29,630 nucleotides of DNA from a virus, in the IMG/VR virus record IMGVR_UViG_3300032087_003134, positions 1 through 29,630 of that record, one strand, 5' to 3'. The notes below the pieces were generated by a model that did no database searches, was not told where the DNA came from, and was given only the letters and a program-made list of their open reading frames with translations. A program made the position numbers and the translations under genes. Shown piece by piece: positions 16,392 to 22,815 of this stretch (position 1 is its first letter; each line of letters opens with the position of its first letter).

Positions 16392-16779
16392 AGAATTTAT
16401 GTGTACTTGCCTACTTGAGGATGGAAAAAAAGATTATAATCAAAAGCATTTAAAGTTTCATCCTACCGAAGTAGATGAAGAAGAGTGTTGCGTACATTGT
16501 GGTTACTATGCGTGGGAAAAGCCAATGCATGTTATATACCCTAGGACAAACCAAGTCCCATGGCGAACCGAGGTAGCGCAAAACAATCATGGAAATGTGT
16601 GGGCAGGTATGAGTGAGATGAGGAGAGGTTATTATGAAAAAACTTATTATAGTGATTGGGAAGTTGATAACGGAAGTGCTTTCGACATTAAAGAGTTTAT
16701 TAAAAGTACTGACATGGAGCAAGAACTCAGTCAATTATACGTTAGAAGAGGAGGAAGTAATCGTGAAAAGAGCATTTGA
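16375..16779 (+). CDS. Cys-rich hypothetical protein, 134 residues
   Basis: Start taken at the ATG at 16375 (MSKSNREF) because AGGAGC lies nine bases upstream. It overlaps the PhaR-domain gene by 17 bases. An N-terminal cysteine set (MCTC at residues 8-11, ECCVHCGYYAW near 37-47) could hold zinc. The rest is charged and aromatic (RRGYYEKTYYSDWEVDNG). I do not recognise it. The end overlaps the next GTG start by 17 bases. Confidence 0.65.
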   Translation: MSKSNREFMCTCLLEDGKKDYNQKHLKFHPTEVDEEECCVHCGYYAWEKPMHVIYPRTNQVPWRTEVAQNNHGNVWAGMSEMRRGYYEKTYYSDWEVDNGSAFDIKEFIKSTDMEQELSQLYVRRGGSNREKSI

Positions 16780-16915
16780 TATAGATGATTTAGCAGAGGC
16801 GTTAGCCGATCTTACAATTGAAGTAAAGGTTTTAGAGGCAAAAGTTCAACGGTTATCAGAATTTCGTGATACGGCTGGTTATGTCCCAATTTCCGAGAGC
16901 GGAGGGAAACAATAA
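16763..16915 (+). CDS. Small coiled-coil protein, GTG start
   Basis: 50 residues from the GTG at 16763, with GAGGAGGAAG upstream; this beats the ATG at 16634, which has no good site. Residues 8-33 (DDLAEALADLTIEVKVLEAK and following) form a heptad helix likely to dimerise. Its last 104 bases are antisense to the end of the RusA-like gene, an unusual convergent overlap. Confidence 0.6.
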   Translation: MKRAFDIDDLAEALADLTIEVKVLEAKVQRLSEFRDTAGYVPISESGGKQ

Positions 16916-17285
16916 ATTTGTCGTCGATGTCGAAGTTCTCGATAACTGCACCGTCGATCTCTCTACCATTGTAGCGATGCTCGAATAGATTATCTTGAAC
17001 TAATTTTTCAATATTGGTGAGGTCCATGGATCTCTTTGAGACCTCGCCTTTTTTAGTAACTAGGAGTTTACGTGGATAAAAAAAGTCATAAGAAACAGAT
17101 AATGCATGTTGTGTTGAGCACCATTCTTTCTTTAGTGATTGTATTTGTTGGATTACCTCTGGTGTCTGCAATTGGAGTAGAAAATCCTCTCTCCAAGCTC
17201 TTGCTTCTTGTGTTAATTGTCGGTTCTTATAGTACGCTTTGTTTACGCTAAACGGTTTGGCTTTAATGGAAAAGGAAACTATCAT
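16812..17285 (-). CDS. RusA-like Holliday junction resolvase
   Basis: 157 residues on the strand opposite to all its neighbours. RusA features are an N-terminal strand with a conserved FSVNKAYYKN loop, a central RSMDLTNIEKLVQDNLF (residues 86-101) and DDKFIVSLRSRK (121-132). The acidic residues Asp88, Asp98 and Asp121/122 are present. The family's second central Asp is Thr90 here, a change seen in other phage members. RusA cuts four-way junctions, so the role would be in replication and recombination before packaging. The start overlaps the plus-strand start at 17284 by two bases, and I see no convincing promoter upstream. It may have arrived as an independent insertion. Confidence 0.85.
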   Translation of the reverse strand: MIVSFSIKAKPFSVNKAYYKNRQLTQEARAWREDFLLQLQTPEVIQQIQSLKKEWCSTQHALSVSYDFFYPRKLLVTKKGEVSKRSMDLTNIEKLVQDNLFEHRYNGREIDGAVIENFDIDDKFIVSLRSRKLGHNQPYHEILITVELLPLKPLLQL

Positions 17286-17496
17286 GCAAGAATCATACCA
17301 TAAATTGACTACGAATGAAAGACAATTATTATTTAAGGTATTTAGACAATCGAAGTTTTATAACTTTGTAAATTTTTTAAATCACGTGGAGGAACTATAT
17401 GGAAAGAGCTACGAAAGAGCAATACGAGAAAATTTTAGCAAGGTGCAAAAGGTCTTTGACGAAAGTGGAAACCGCAGGAGCGACAATACAAAATGA
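17284..17496 (+). CDS. Hypothetical protein, 70 residues
   Basis: ATG at 17284 with AAGGA about nine bases upstream. Helical and basic (LTTNERQLLFKVFRQSKFYN, ELYGKSYERAIRENFSKVQK). It overlaps the next frame by 98 bases, so one of the two might be shorter in life. The start codon overlaps the RusA-like start on the other strand. No family recognised. Confidence 0.5.
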   Translation: MQESYHKLTTNERQLLFKVFRQSKFYNFVNFLNHVEELYGKSYERAIRENFSKVQKVFDESGNRRSDNTK

Positions 17497-17641
17497 GGAT
17501 CCTGAGCATCAAGAGACGCTGTACGCATTAGCGTTGAATAACCTTAGGTTCATGATTGACTGTAGTTTTGGTGATGAAATTGAGGCAAAATTTGGTGAGG
17601 AAGTGGCTGATATTGATAATTATTTTTTGGATATAGATTAA
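17399..17641 (+). CDS. Acidic helical hypothetical protein, 80 residues
   Basis: ATG at 17399 behind GGAGGAAC, a strong ribosome site. Residues 1-25 are basic helix (KEQYEKILARCKRSLTKV). The rest is acidic (EDPEHQETLYALALNNLRF, ending GEEVADIDNYFLDID). It is out of frame with the preceding 70-residue gene over 98 bases. No family recognised. It is the last gene before the repeat region at 17771. Confidence 0.65.
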   Translation: MERATKEQYEKILARCKRSLTKVETAGATIQNEDPEHQETLYALALNNLRFMIDCSFGDEIEAKFGEEVADIDNYFLDID

Positions 17642-17652
17642 TCTCCCGATAG

Positions 17653-17681
17653 GGTTAAAAATCTATAGACTAATTTATACT
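17653..17681 (+). promoter_or_regulatory. Weak internal promoter candidate
   Basis: TATACT at 17676-17681 is a good -10 sequence. The -35 is poor (GGTTAA at 17653-17658, 17-base spacer). It lies in the 211-base gap upstream of the phased repeats and the membrane-protein and replication genes, where a second promoter would make sense. Confidence 0.25.
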
Positions 17682-17715
17682 AAATAATAATAATGTCAAG
17701 GAAAAAATGTAATAT

Positions 17716-17853
17716 ATGAATAATTATAAGGACTTAACTACTGGATTAATATATAAGGGGGCGCGGCGTTCTGTACAAAACTGTATAAAAACCGTAAAAA
17801 ACCTGCAAAAAACCGTAGAAAACCGTATAAAACTGTACAAGGACTGTAAGTGA
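17716..17853 (+). CDS. Possible 45-residue basic peptide
   Basis: An open frame from the ATG at 17716 to a TGA that overlaps the next ATG (TGATG). Its ribosome site (AAGGA) is about 13 bases away, rather far. The second half is encoded by the phased repeats and reads as Lys/Asn/Thr-rich. The repeat period is not a multiple of three, so the DNA pattern, not the peptide, is probably under selection. Confidence 0.3.
   Translation: MNNYKDLTTGLIYKGARRSVQNCIKTVKNLQKTVENRIKLYKDCK
17771..17850 (+). repeat. Eight helically phased CYGTA/A-tract repeats
   Basis: Units of C-[CT]-G-T-A or a close variant followed by an A run begin at 17771, 17781, 17792, 17802, 17813, 17823, 17833 and 17844. Spacings are 10, 11, 10, 11, 10, 10 and 11, a mean of 10.4 bases, one helical turn. 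A-tracts in such phase bend DNA strongly. A bent iteron array in front of the replication genes is a candidate origin of replication or protein-binding site. Confidence 0.7.
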
Positions 17854-18098
17854 TGGAAACCATTGGATGGATAGGTGGGATATGTATGGCGCTGTGCGCT
17901 ATTCCAGAAGTTATAGAGTGCCTAAGGAAGGGTCGAACAGGATGTTCATGGGGATTACTAGTCTTATGGCTAGTGGGCGAGGTAGGTCTGTTTGCTGTAG
18001 AATTACAGGACATGTACATGCCTCGTTTATTTAATTATATTGTAAATATCATTTGCCTAACTTACTTGATTAGGTGTAAAATAAAAGAAGGGAGGTAA
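17853..18098 (+). CDS. PQ-loop/SemiSWEET-like membrane protein
   Basis: 81 residues, starting at the ATG at 17853 with AAGGA upstream. Three membrane helices fit residues 4-20, 34-50 and 60-75. The first helix ends in AIPEVIECLRKGRTGCSWGL, matching the PQ-loop pattern in which Pro-Gln is followed by Ile or Val and a basic loop; here Gln is Glu. The Asn in LFNYIVNIICLTYL fits the conserved Asn of helix three. SemiSWEETs are dimeric sugar carriers of this size. Whether this one carries a sugar, another small molecule or nothing is unknown. Confidence 0.7.
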   Translation: METIGWIGGICMALCAIPEVIECLRKGRTGCSWGLLVLWLVGEVGLFAVELQDMYMPRLFNYIVNIICLTYLIRCKIKEGR

Positions 18099-18100
18099 AA

Positions 18101-18487
18101 ATGTTAACAGAACTTACATTAGGTGGACTGATATTTCATACATTATCATTAGAGCCACAAATACCAGATGTTATGGTATCACCTAACGTCATAATGAAAT
18201 TTGATAATCACAATGTTTTACTAGGAGAGAATAGTGTACGCGAACCTATTGTTGGGTATGGTTATGATTTTAATCTTGTTACTCATGAGTCAGCAGTTAT
18301 AGATTTTAAGTTAGGCGGTTATTTTCAGGAAGAAAAACCATTTAGAGATATAGGTATTAAATTACCTTTTCATGAGTTCATGCCTATCATGGGGTTTGAA
18401 CTTGATTTTCCTGTAACAGATGACATAGCATTGACTACCATGATAACTCCATTAATGACTTTTAGTGGCATAACATTTAGGTTCTAA
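18101..18487 (+). CDS. Beta-rich protein, possible outer-membrane barrel
   Basis: 128 residues behind AAGGGAGG. The sequence is rich in alternating polar and nonpolar stretches (PIVGYGYDFNLVTHESAVID, FMPIMGFELDFPVTDDIALT) with Gly and aromatic girdle residues. It ends in SGITFRF, a terminal aromatic as in outer-membrane barrel signals. There is no clear signal peptide, which weakens the barrel idea. It directly follows the PQ-loop gene (two-base gap), so the pair may act together at the envelope. Alternative: a soluble beta protein. Family not recognised. Confidence 0.6.
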   Translation: MLTELTLGGLIFHTLSLEPQIPDVMVSPNVIMKFDNHNVLLGENSVREPIVGYGYDFNLVTHESAVIDFKLGGYFQEEKPFRDIGIKLPFHEFMPIMGFELDFPVTDDIALTTMITPLMTFSGITFRF

Positions 18488-18651
18488 TGATTAAGTTTAT
18501 AAAAACAAAACATCATTTTGAGAATTTAGACGATGCGAGCGATGGTATGCTTGTAGAAATACAAACCGATGCTCAGACTTTAGGAGAAGTAGTAGACGCA
18601 TTTAATAAATTTTTAACCGCTTGCGGATATCAAGTAGAGGATGAAGAATGA
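18487..18651 (+). CDS. Small acidic protein, 54 residues
   Basis: TAATG overlap with the gene before and ATGA overlap with the prim-pol gene after, so it is coupled to primase expression. Sequence features are FENLDDASDGMLVEIQ and LGEVVDAFNKFLTACGYQVE. Many phages carry a similar short acidic protein of unknown role beside replication genes. Confidence 0.65.
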   Translation: MIKFIKTKHHFENLDDASDGMLVEIQTDAQTLGEVVDAFNKFLTACGYQVEDEE

Positions 18652-20753
18652 ATTTATATAAGCAGTATGCAAGAGAGTTCACGGACGCTGGCTACTCTGT
18701 TATACCAGATAAATTTATGTCTAAACAACCTGCTATAAAAGGATGGACAAACTATTGTGATACTAAACCAACTGATCAAGAGATTGAAAACTGGTCCAAT
18801 AGTTTTGACAAGTCCAATGTAGCAGTATGCTTAGGTGAGGCATCGGGTATAGTAGCTATTGATCTAGACTGTGTAGACCCTCAAATAGTTGAAATCATTG
18901 AGAAAGTTGTACCTCCAAGTAAAGTTGAAAAGGTAGGCAGTAAAGGATGGACACGATTTTTTAAGTGGACGAAAGGAATAAATACAGACAATATAAAAGT
19001 AAATGGTAATATAGTTTTGGAGATTCTGAGTACAGGAAAGAAGACGACAATACCTCCAAGCGTTCACCCCTCAGGTAGTAGTTATGTATGGAAAGGTGAG
19101 TCCCTTGCTAACATAAAGCCTGAGGAGCTGGACGTATTTCCTATATACTTAATACCTACGTTAAAAAGCTTACTTATAAAAAATCATGTGGGAGCAGAAG
19201 AAACAAGTTACAATAAAATTGTTCAAGGTAGGAATGATGCCTTATCAAAATATTGCGCTACTGTTATTAAAGAAGAAAATGATTTAGGATTAATCATTAA
19301 TAAGTTAATTAAATTTGATGAAGAGAATCATGAAACTCCATTGTTTACAGATGTTAGCGAGTTTGGAAATGACAATGCTGCTACTAATGCATTAGCTTTC
19401 TTCTCTTCTCACCTGACTTCCTTCAACACTAAGCGATACAACGCTAATCAAAGTTATGAAGACATTATACTACCAACGGAGGGTAGCGAGGGAAAGTCAA
19501 AAAGCGAGGCATCAGAAAACTCAAGCAACCCCGAGTTACCGAAACCGGAAGGTGTCCTCGCTGCAATCATGACTTACATTCTAAAGAATAGTTATATAGA
19601 GCAACCAGCTTTTGCCTTCTCGGCAGCTTTATCATTAATAGCTACGTTATCCGGTCGTAAGTTTGAGTTTGAAGGAGTAGCTCCTAACTTATATTTATTA
19701 AACGTAGCACCGTCTGGCTCAGGTAAGAACGCACCTCAAGAAAAAATCAAGGAAGTTCTCATTGATGCAAAATGCGACTATCTACTGGGGAGTGGAGATT
19801 ATGTCAGTGATGCGTCACTTATGGATGGACTACCTGAGTCGCCTGTACGGTTAGATATTGTAGACGAAGCAGGAGGTATGCTCAAGTCAGTTAATAGAGG
19901 TGGAGCTACATACAATGCCAAGATGGCAGATATATTAGCAGAACTATATACAACATCAACATCAATCTTTCTCGGTAGACAAACTGCTGAGGGAAATAAG
20001 GGACGTGCTTTAAGACCTAATGTCAACCTCCTTTGCTCAACTACGCCTACCGGTCTTTCCGAAGGAGTTACCGTTAGTGCGATTGAGAAAGGTCTTATGG
20101 GTCGTTTCCTTATTTTTATCGGAGATGGAGATAAAAAAGCTAGAAGGGTAGAGCAACCTACACGACTAGATAATAAAACTATATTGAACTTACAGCAATT
20201 AGCAAGTTATGAACCTGAAAAGTCTGATAAAGTAATTGCAGGACACGCCCAGGACATCACATTCCTTACTAAGACTGATCAAGCTAACAATATGCTACAA
20301 CATGCCTTCGAGGAATTTGACAAGCTTAGAATCGAATCTGAGGGCAATGATGTTATGTTACCAATTATATCAAGGCTATATCAGCAAATGCTAAAAGTTA
20401 CAATGATCCATGCCATATCAAGACAGATATATAAACCTATACCAGAAGTTGATCATACAGATGTAACTTTTGGCTACCAGACTGTACAATACTTTTATCA
20501 CCACATGAAAAATATAATTCAACAGTGTGTATTTAGTAATAAGACAGAACAACATTTACAAAAAGTATTATCTATAATTGGTAATAGTAAAGATGGATTA
20601 ACTAAAACTCAGATAGGTAATAAGACAAGGTTTCTTAAAAAGAAAGAAAGAAATGAAATACTAGAAGACTTGCTAGAGACAGGTCAAGCAGAGTATGTAT
20701 CTCTTAAAAAGGAAGGTAAGGTAGTATATGTGTATAGGAGTACAAAATGTTAA
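18648..20753 (+). CDS. Prim-pol with DUF3987-type helicase domain
   Basis: 701 residues. The N-terminal third is an archaeo-eukaryotic-type primase-polymerase domain: QPAIKGW near 27, catalytic acids in VAIDLDCVD (D72, D74), and the nucleotide-binding KTTIPPSVHPSG (His140). The C-terminal half resembles DUF3987: EQPAFAFSAALSLIATLSG (319-336), a P-loop APSGSGKNAP (354-363) and a Walker B-like DIVDEAG (403-409). Residues 280-300 are a low-complexity linker. It would make primers and unwind DNA; no separate DnaB-type helicase is visible in the window. Overlaps the exonuclease gene by seven bases. Confidence 0.9.
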   Translation: MNLYKQYAREFTDAGYSVIPDKFMSKQPAIKGWTNYCDTKPTDQEIENWSNSFDKSNVAVCLGEASGIVAIDLDCVDPQIVEIIEKVVPPSKVEKVGSKGWTRFFKWTKGINTDNIKVNGNIVLEILSTGKKTTIPPSVHPSGSSYVWKGESLANIKPEELDVFPIYLIPTLKSLLIKNHVGAEETSYNKIVQGRNDALSKYCATVIKEENDLGLIINKLIKFDEENHETPLFTDVSEFGNDNAATNALAFFSSHLTSFNTKRYNANQSYEDIILPTEGSEGKSKSEASENSSNPELPKPEGVLAAIMTYILKNSYIEQPAFAFSAALSLIATLSGRKFEFEGVAPNLYLLNVAPSGSGKNAPQEKIKEVLIDAKCDYLLGSGDYVSDASLMDGLPESPVRLDIVDEAGGMLKSVNRGGATYNAKMADILAELYTTSTSIFLGRQTAEGNKGRALRPNVNLLCSTTPTGLSEGVTVSAIEKGLMGRFLIFIGDGDKKARRVEQPTRLDNKTILNLQQLASYEPEKSDKVIAGHAQDITFLTKTDQANNMLQHAFEEFDKLRIESEGNDVMLPIISRLYQQMLKVTMIHAISRQIYKPIPEVDHTDVTFGYQTVQYFYHHMKNIIQQCVFSNKTEQHLQKVLSIIGNSKDGLTKTQIGNKTRFLKKKERNEILEDLLETGQAEYVSLKKEGKVVYVYRSTKC

Positions 20754-21538
20754 AAATAGGAATTAACAATTGTGATAATGAAACTTATCATAGTGACAGG
20801 AAGTTTAAATCAAGTTCAACCCTAAAGTTGTTTCTAAAAGATCCGAGAGAATATCACAAGAGATATGTACTAGGAGAACCAAGAGAGGATACTTATAAGA
20901 GTGCCTATGACTTCGGTTCATATATGCATAGCTTATTACTAGAACCTGAAAAAACAGATGAAGAGTTTGCAGTATTTGAAGGAGCTACAAGAAGAGGTAA
21001 AGTTTATGAAGAGTTTAAATCCAATAACGAAGGTAAAACAATTATTACAGCGTCTCAGGCGCAACAAGCTCTCGACCTTTATAACCTCTATCATGAACAC
21101 GTGGACACTGCCGGACTCATTCAAGGCGGATTAGCAGAACATACATTATGTGTAGAATTAGAGGGTATGCCAATAAAGGTAAGAGCTGACTACATAAAAG
21201 AAGGAATGATTATAGATGTTAAAACTAGTAGCGATCCTGTTGATAAATTCTCCGCAGCTAAAACTATTATCAGGTTTGATTATGATTTATCTGCTGCTTT
21301 ATATGTTGACGCATTTAAAAAATACACTGGACAGGACCATGACTTTATATTTGCGTTTCTTAACAAACAAAATGGTGATGTAGGTATATTAAAAGCCAGT
21401 GAAGATTTATTAGAGAACGGTAGAAAAAAATATAAGACAGCAATAAAAAGACTTGCGGAAGCTGAGAAAACTGGGATATACTTTAAAGAAGGGATACAGG
21501 AAGTAGACTTACCTTCCTGGGCTGAATTTAAGGAATGA
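20747..21538 (+). CDS. RecE-like PD-(D/E)XK exonuclease
   Basis: 263 residues. The first part has SSSTLKLFLKDPREYHKRYV and FGSYMHSLLLEP, the helical segment and His61 of RecE/exodeoxyribonuclease VIII-like enzymes. The catalytic core is VRADYIKEGMIIDVKTS, with Asp148, then Asp157-Val-Lys159 as the D-x-K pair. A helix follows (FDYDLSAALYVDAFKKYTG), as usual in the family. It degrades DNA ends to give single strands for annealing or repair. It starts inside the prim-pol stop and sits upstream of the SSB and polymerase genes. No RecT-like annealase is visible here. Confidence 0.87.
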   Translation: MLKIGINNCDNETYHSDRKFKSSSTLKLFLKDPREYHKRYVLGEPREDTYKSAYDFGSYMHSLLLEPEKTDEEFAVFEGATRRGKVYEEFKSNNEGKTIITASQAQQALDLYNLYHEHVDTAGLIQGGLAEHTLCVELEGMPIKVRADYIKEGMIIDVKTSSDPVDKFSAAKTIIRFDYDLSAALYVDAFKKYTGQDHDFIFAFLNKQNGDVGILKASEDLLENGRKKYKTAIKRLAEAEKTGIYFKEGIQEVDLPSWAEFKE

Positions 21539-21720
21539 GTGAGAAGGAGTTAATTTATATGATATATGATTATAAGGATGCTGTTAATTTAGTTACTCAC
21601 CATATACAAGAGAATCCTACAAGCTCTGATATACCTATGTGGACTAATGAATTAAAGAAACTAAAAACAAGATTAGCAGAACTAGAGGAATGTTTACACC
21701 TAGGAGAATATGATGAGTGA
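21535..21720 (+). CDS. Hypothetical helical protein, 61 residues
   Basis: ATGA overlap with the exonuclease gene. Two helices are likely, the second a coiled-coil-like stretch (NELKKLKTRLAELEECLHLG). Overlaps the next start by eight bases. No domain recognised. Confidence 0.65.
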   Translation: MSEKELIYMIYDYKDAVNLVTHHIQENPTSSDIPMWTNELKKLKTRLAELEECLHLGEYDE

Positions 21721-21835
21721 GATGACACTGAGAATAATAGAAGGATTAGTATTGTATGACCTTTTTAAAATATTTGTTAACTTAACATTGCGTCTAGCAT
21801 TGGGCGTATTACAAGGAGAGAAAGATGCCGAATAG
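21713..21835 (+). CDS. Small hydrophobic protein, 40 residues
   Basis: ATG at 21713 with AGGAG upstream. Amphipathic to hydrophobic helix (IIEGLVLYDLFKIFVNLTLR) that may lie on or in a membrane. Overlaps its neighbours by eight and eleven bases, which supports a real gene. Confidence 0.5.
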   Translation: MSEMTLRIIEGLVLYDLFKIFVNLTLRLALGVLQGEKDAE

Positions 21836-21989
21836 TAAAGAACTTGAATTAGAAAGACAAGCCATTCTATTAGATATGGCAGCTAAGATAGATTTTATTT
21901 ATGGTCTACTAAGCCAAGCAACAATCACACCTCAAGAGGAGCCTAAGAGTGAACGGAAGAGTCGCAAGAAAACTAAGAAAGCTGAGTGA
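21825..21989 (+). CDS. Small charged protein, 54 residues
   Basis: ATG at 21825 behind AAGGAGAG. An acidic helical N-terminal half (SKELELERQAILLDMAAKID) is followed by a Pro-Glu spacer and a very basic tail (SERKSRKKTKKAE), a layout common in nucleic-acid-binding small proteins. Function unknown. Confidence 0.6.
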   Translation: MPNSKELELERQAILLDMAAKIDFIYGLLSQATITPQEEPKSERKSRKKTKKAE

Positions 21990-22176
21990 ATTTAAACCTA
22001 ATACAGAAAGGCATTATCATCAGTTTAATAATTCTCACAATTACGTGCTTAGTGACAGTGGGGGATTTGAAAAAGGTCCTGGCACTATTGTTGAGGTAAC
22101 TAAGGCTGGAGGTGGTGTCACTGCCAGAGCTAAATATAGATATATGAAGGAGATATATTATGGTAGAAGCTTTTAA
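21949..22176 (+). CDS. Basic hypothetical protein, GTG start
   Basis: 75 residues from the GTG at 21949, which has GAGGAG six bases upstream. It overlaps the previous gene by 41 bases. The N-terminus is basic (NGRVARKLRKL) and the middle is Gly-rich (GGFEKGPGTIVEVTKAGGGV). The end overlaps the next start by 17 bases. No domain recognised. Confidence 0.55.
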   Translation: MNGRVARKLRKLSEFKPNTERHYHQFNNSHNYVLSDSGGFEKGPGTIVEVTKAGGGVTARAKYRYMKEIYYGRSF

Positions 22177-22381
22177 TGAAGTCACTATGATGGAAGTAAT
22201 TCAAGAAGTAATGAACACTGAAAACTTAGATCACTTATCCATAGAAGATCAGATGTTAGTATTAGACATGATAGCTGATAGTATCAAACGATATAAGGGA
22301 AAAGAGCTACAAAAGTTTTTAGATGAAATAGATGAAGAATACAATGCAAAAAAAATTAGAACAAATTTATCTGACTTGTAA
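22160..22381 (+). CDS. Acidic helical hypothetical protein, 73 residues
   Basis: ATG at 22160 behind GAAGGAGAT. Acidic and helical throughout (VTMMEVIQEVMNTENLDHLS, LVLDMIADSIKRYKG, LQKFLDEIDEEYN). No motif recognised. It lies directly upstream of the SSB-like gene. Confidence 0.65.
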   Translation: MVEAFNEVTMMEVIQEVMNTENLDHLSIEDQMLVLDMIADSIKRYKGKELQKFLDEIDEEYNAKKIRTNLSDL

Positions 22382-22405
22382 CCTGCCAACATACAAGGAG
22401 AATAC

Positions 22406-22813
22406 ATGATACAAAATGTACAAACACAGTCAAATGAAAAGAAATCTTACGAACCTCTATCAGATGATAACTATACTGTTACTCTGAATAGAGTAGGTGA
22501 GAAATCTACCAAAGCCGGAAACGGTACACTAATTGATGTATCTTTTCAGGTTTCAGATGGAGAGTTTAAGAATCGATTGATTTGGGACTCATTCTTAATT
22601 AGTCACCCTAACCCTAAGGCAGCCGGTATTGGCTTACAACGCCTTGATAGGATGTTGAAGTCTATTGGTGTACACGGAGGTTTTGAAGCCTTAGGTAATG
22701 ATAGTAGCCAGATAGAACAATTCATTGGTAAAGAATTAGTGGTAGAAACTTCGGTTGAAAGTAACCCAGGATATAAGCCACGTAATGTAATTAAAAAGTA
22801 CAGTAGGAAGTAA
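22406..22813 (+). CDS. DUF669-type single-strand DNA-binding protein
   Basis: 135 residues. Features are YEPLSDDNYTVTLNRVGEKS, GTLIDVSFQVSDGEFKNRLIW near 45-65, and a later GIGLQRLDRMLKSIG helix followed by ELVVETSVESNPGYKPRNVI. This is the layout of DUF669 proteins, an OB-fold-like group taken to be phage SSBs. It sits between the exonuclease and the polymerase, where an SSB is expected, and would coat single strands made by both. Confidence 0.8.
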   Translation: MIQNVQTQSNEKKSYEPLSDDNYTVTLNRVGEKSTKAGNGTLIDVSFQVSDGEFKNRLIWDSFLISHPNPKAAGIGLQRLDRMLKSIGVHGGFEALGNDSSQIEQFIGKELVVETSVESNPGYKPRNVIKKYSRK

Positions 22814-22815
22814 GT

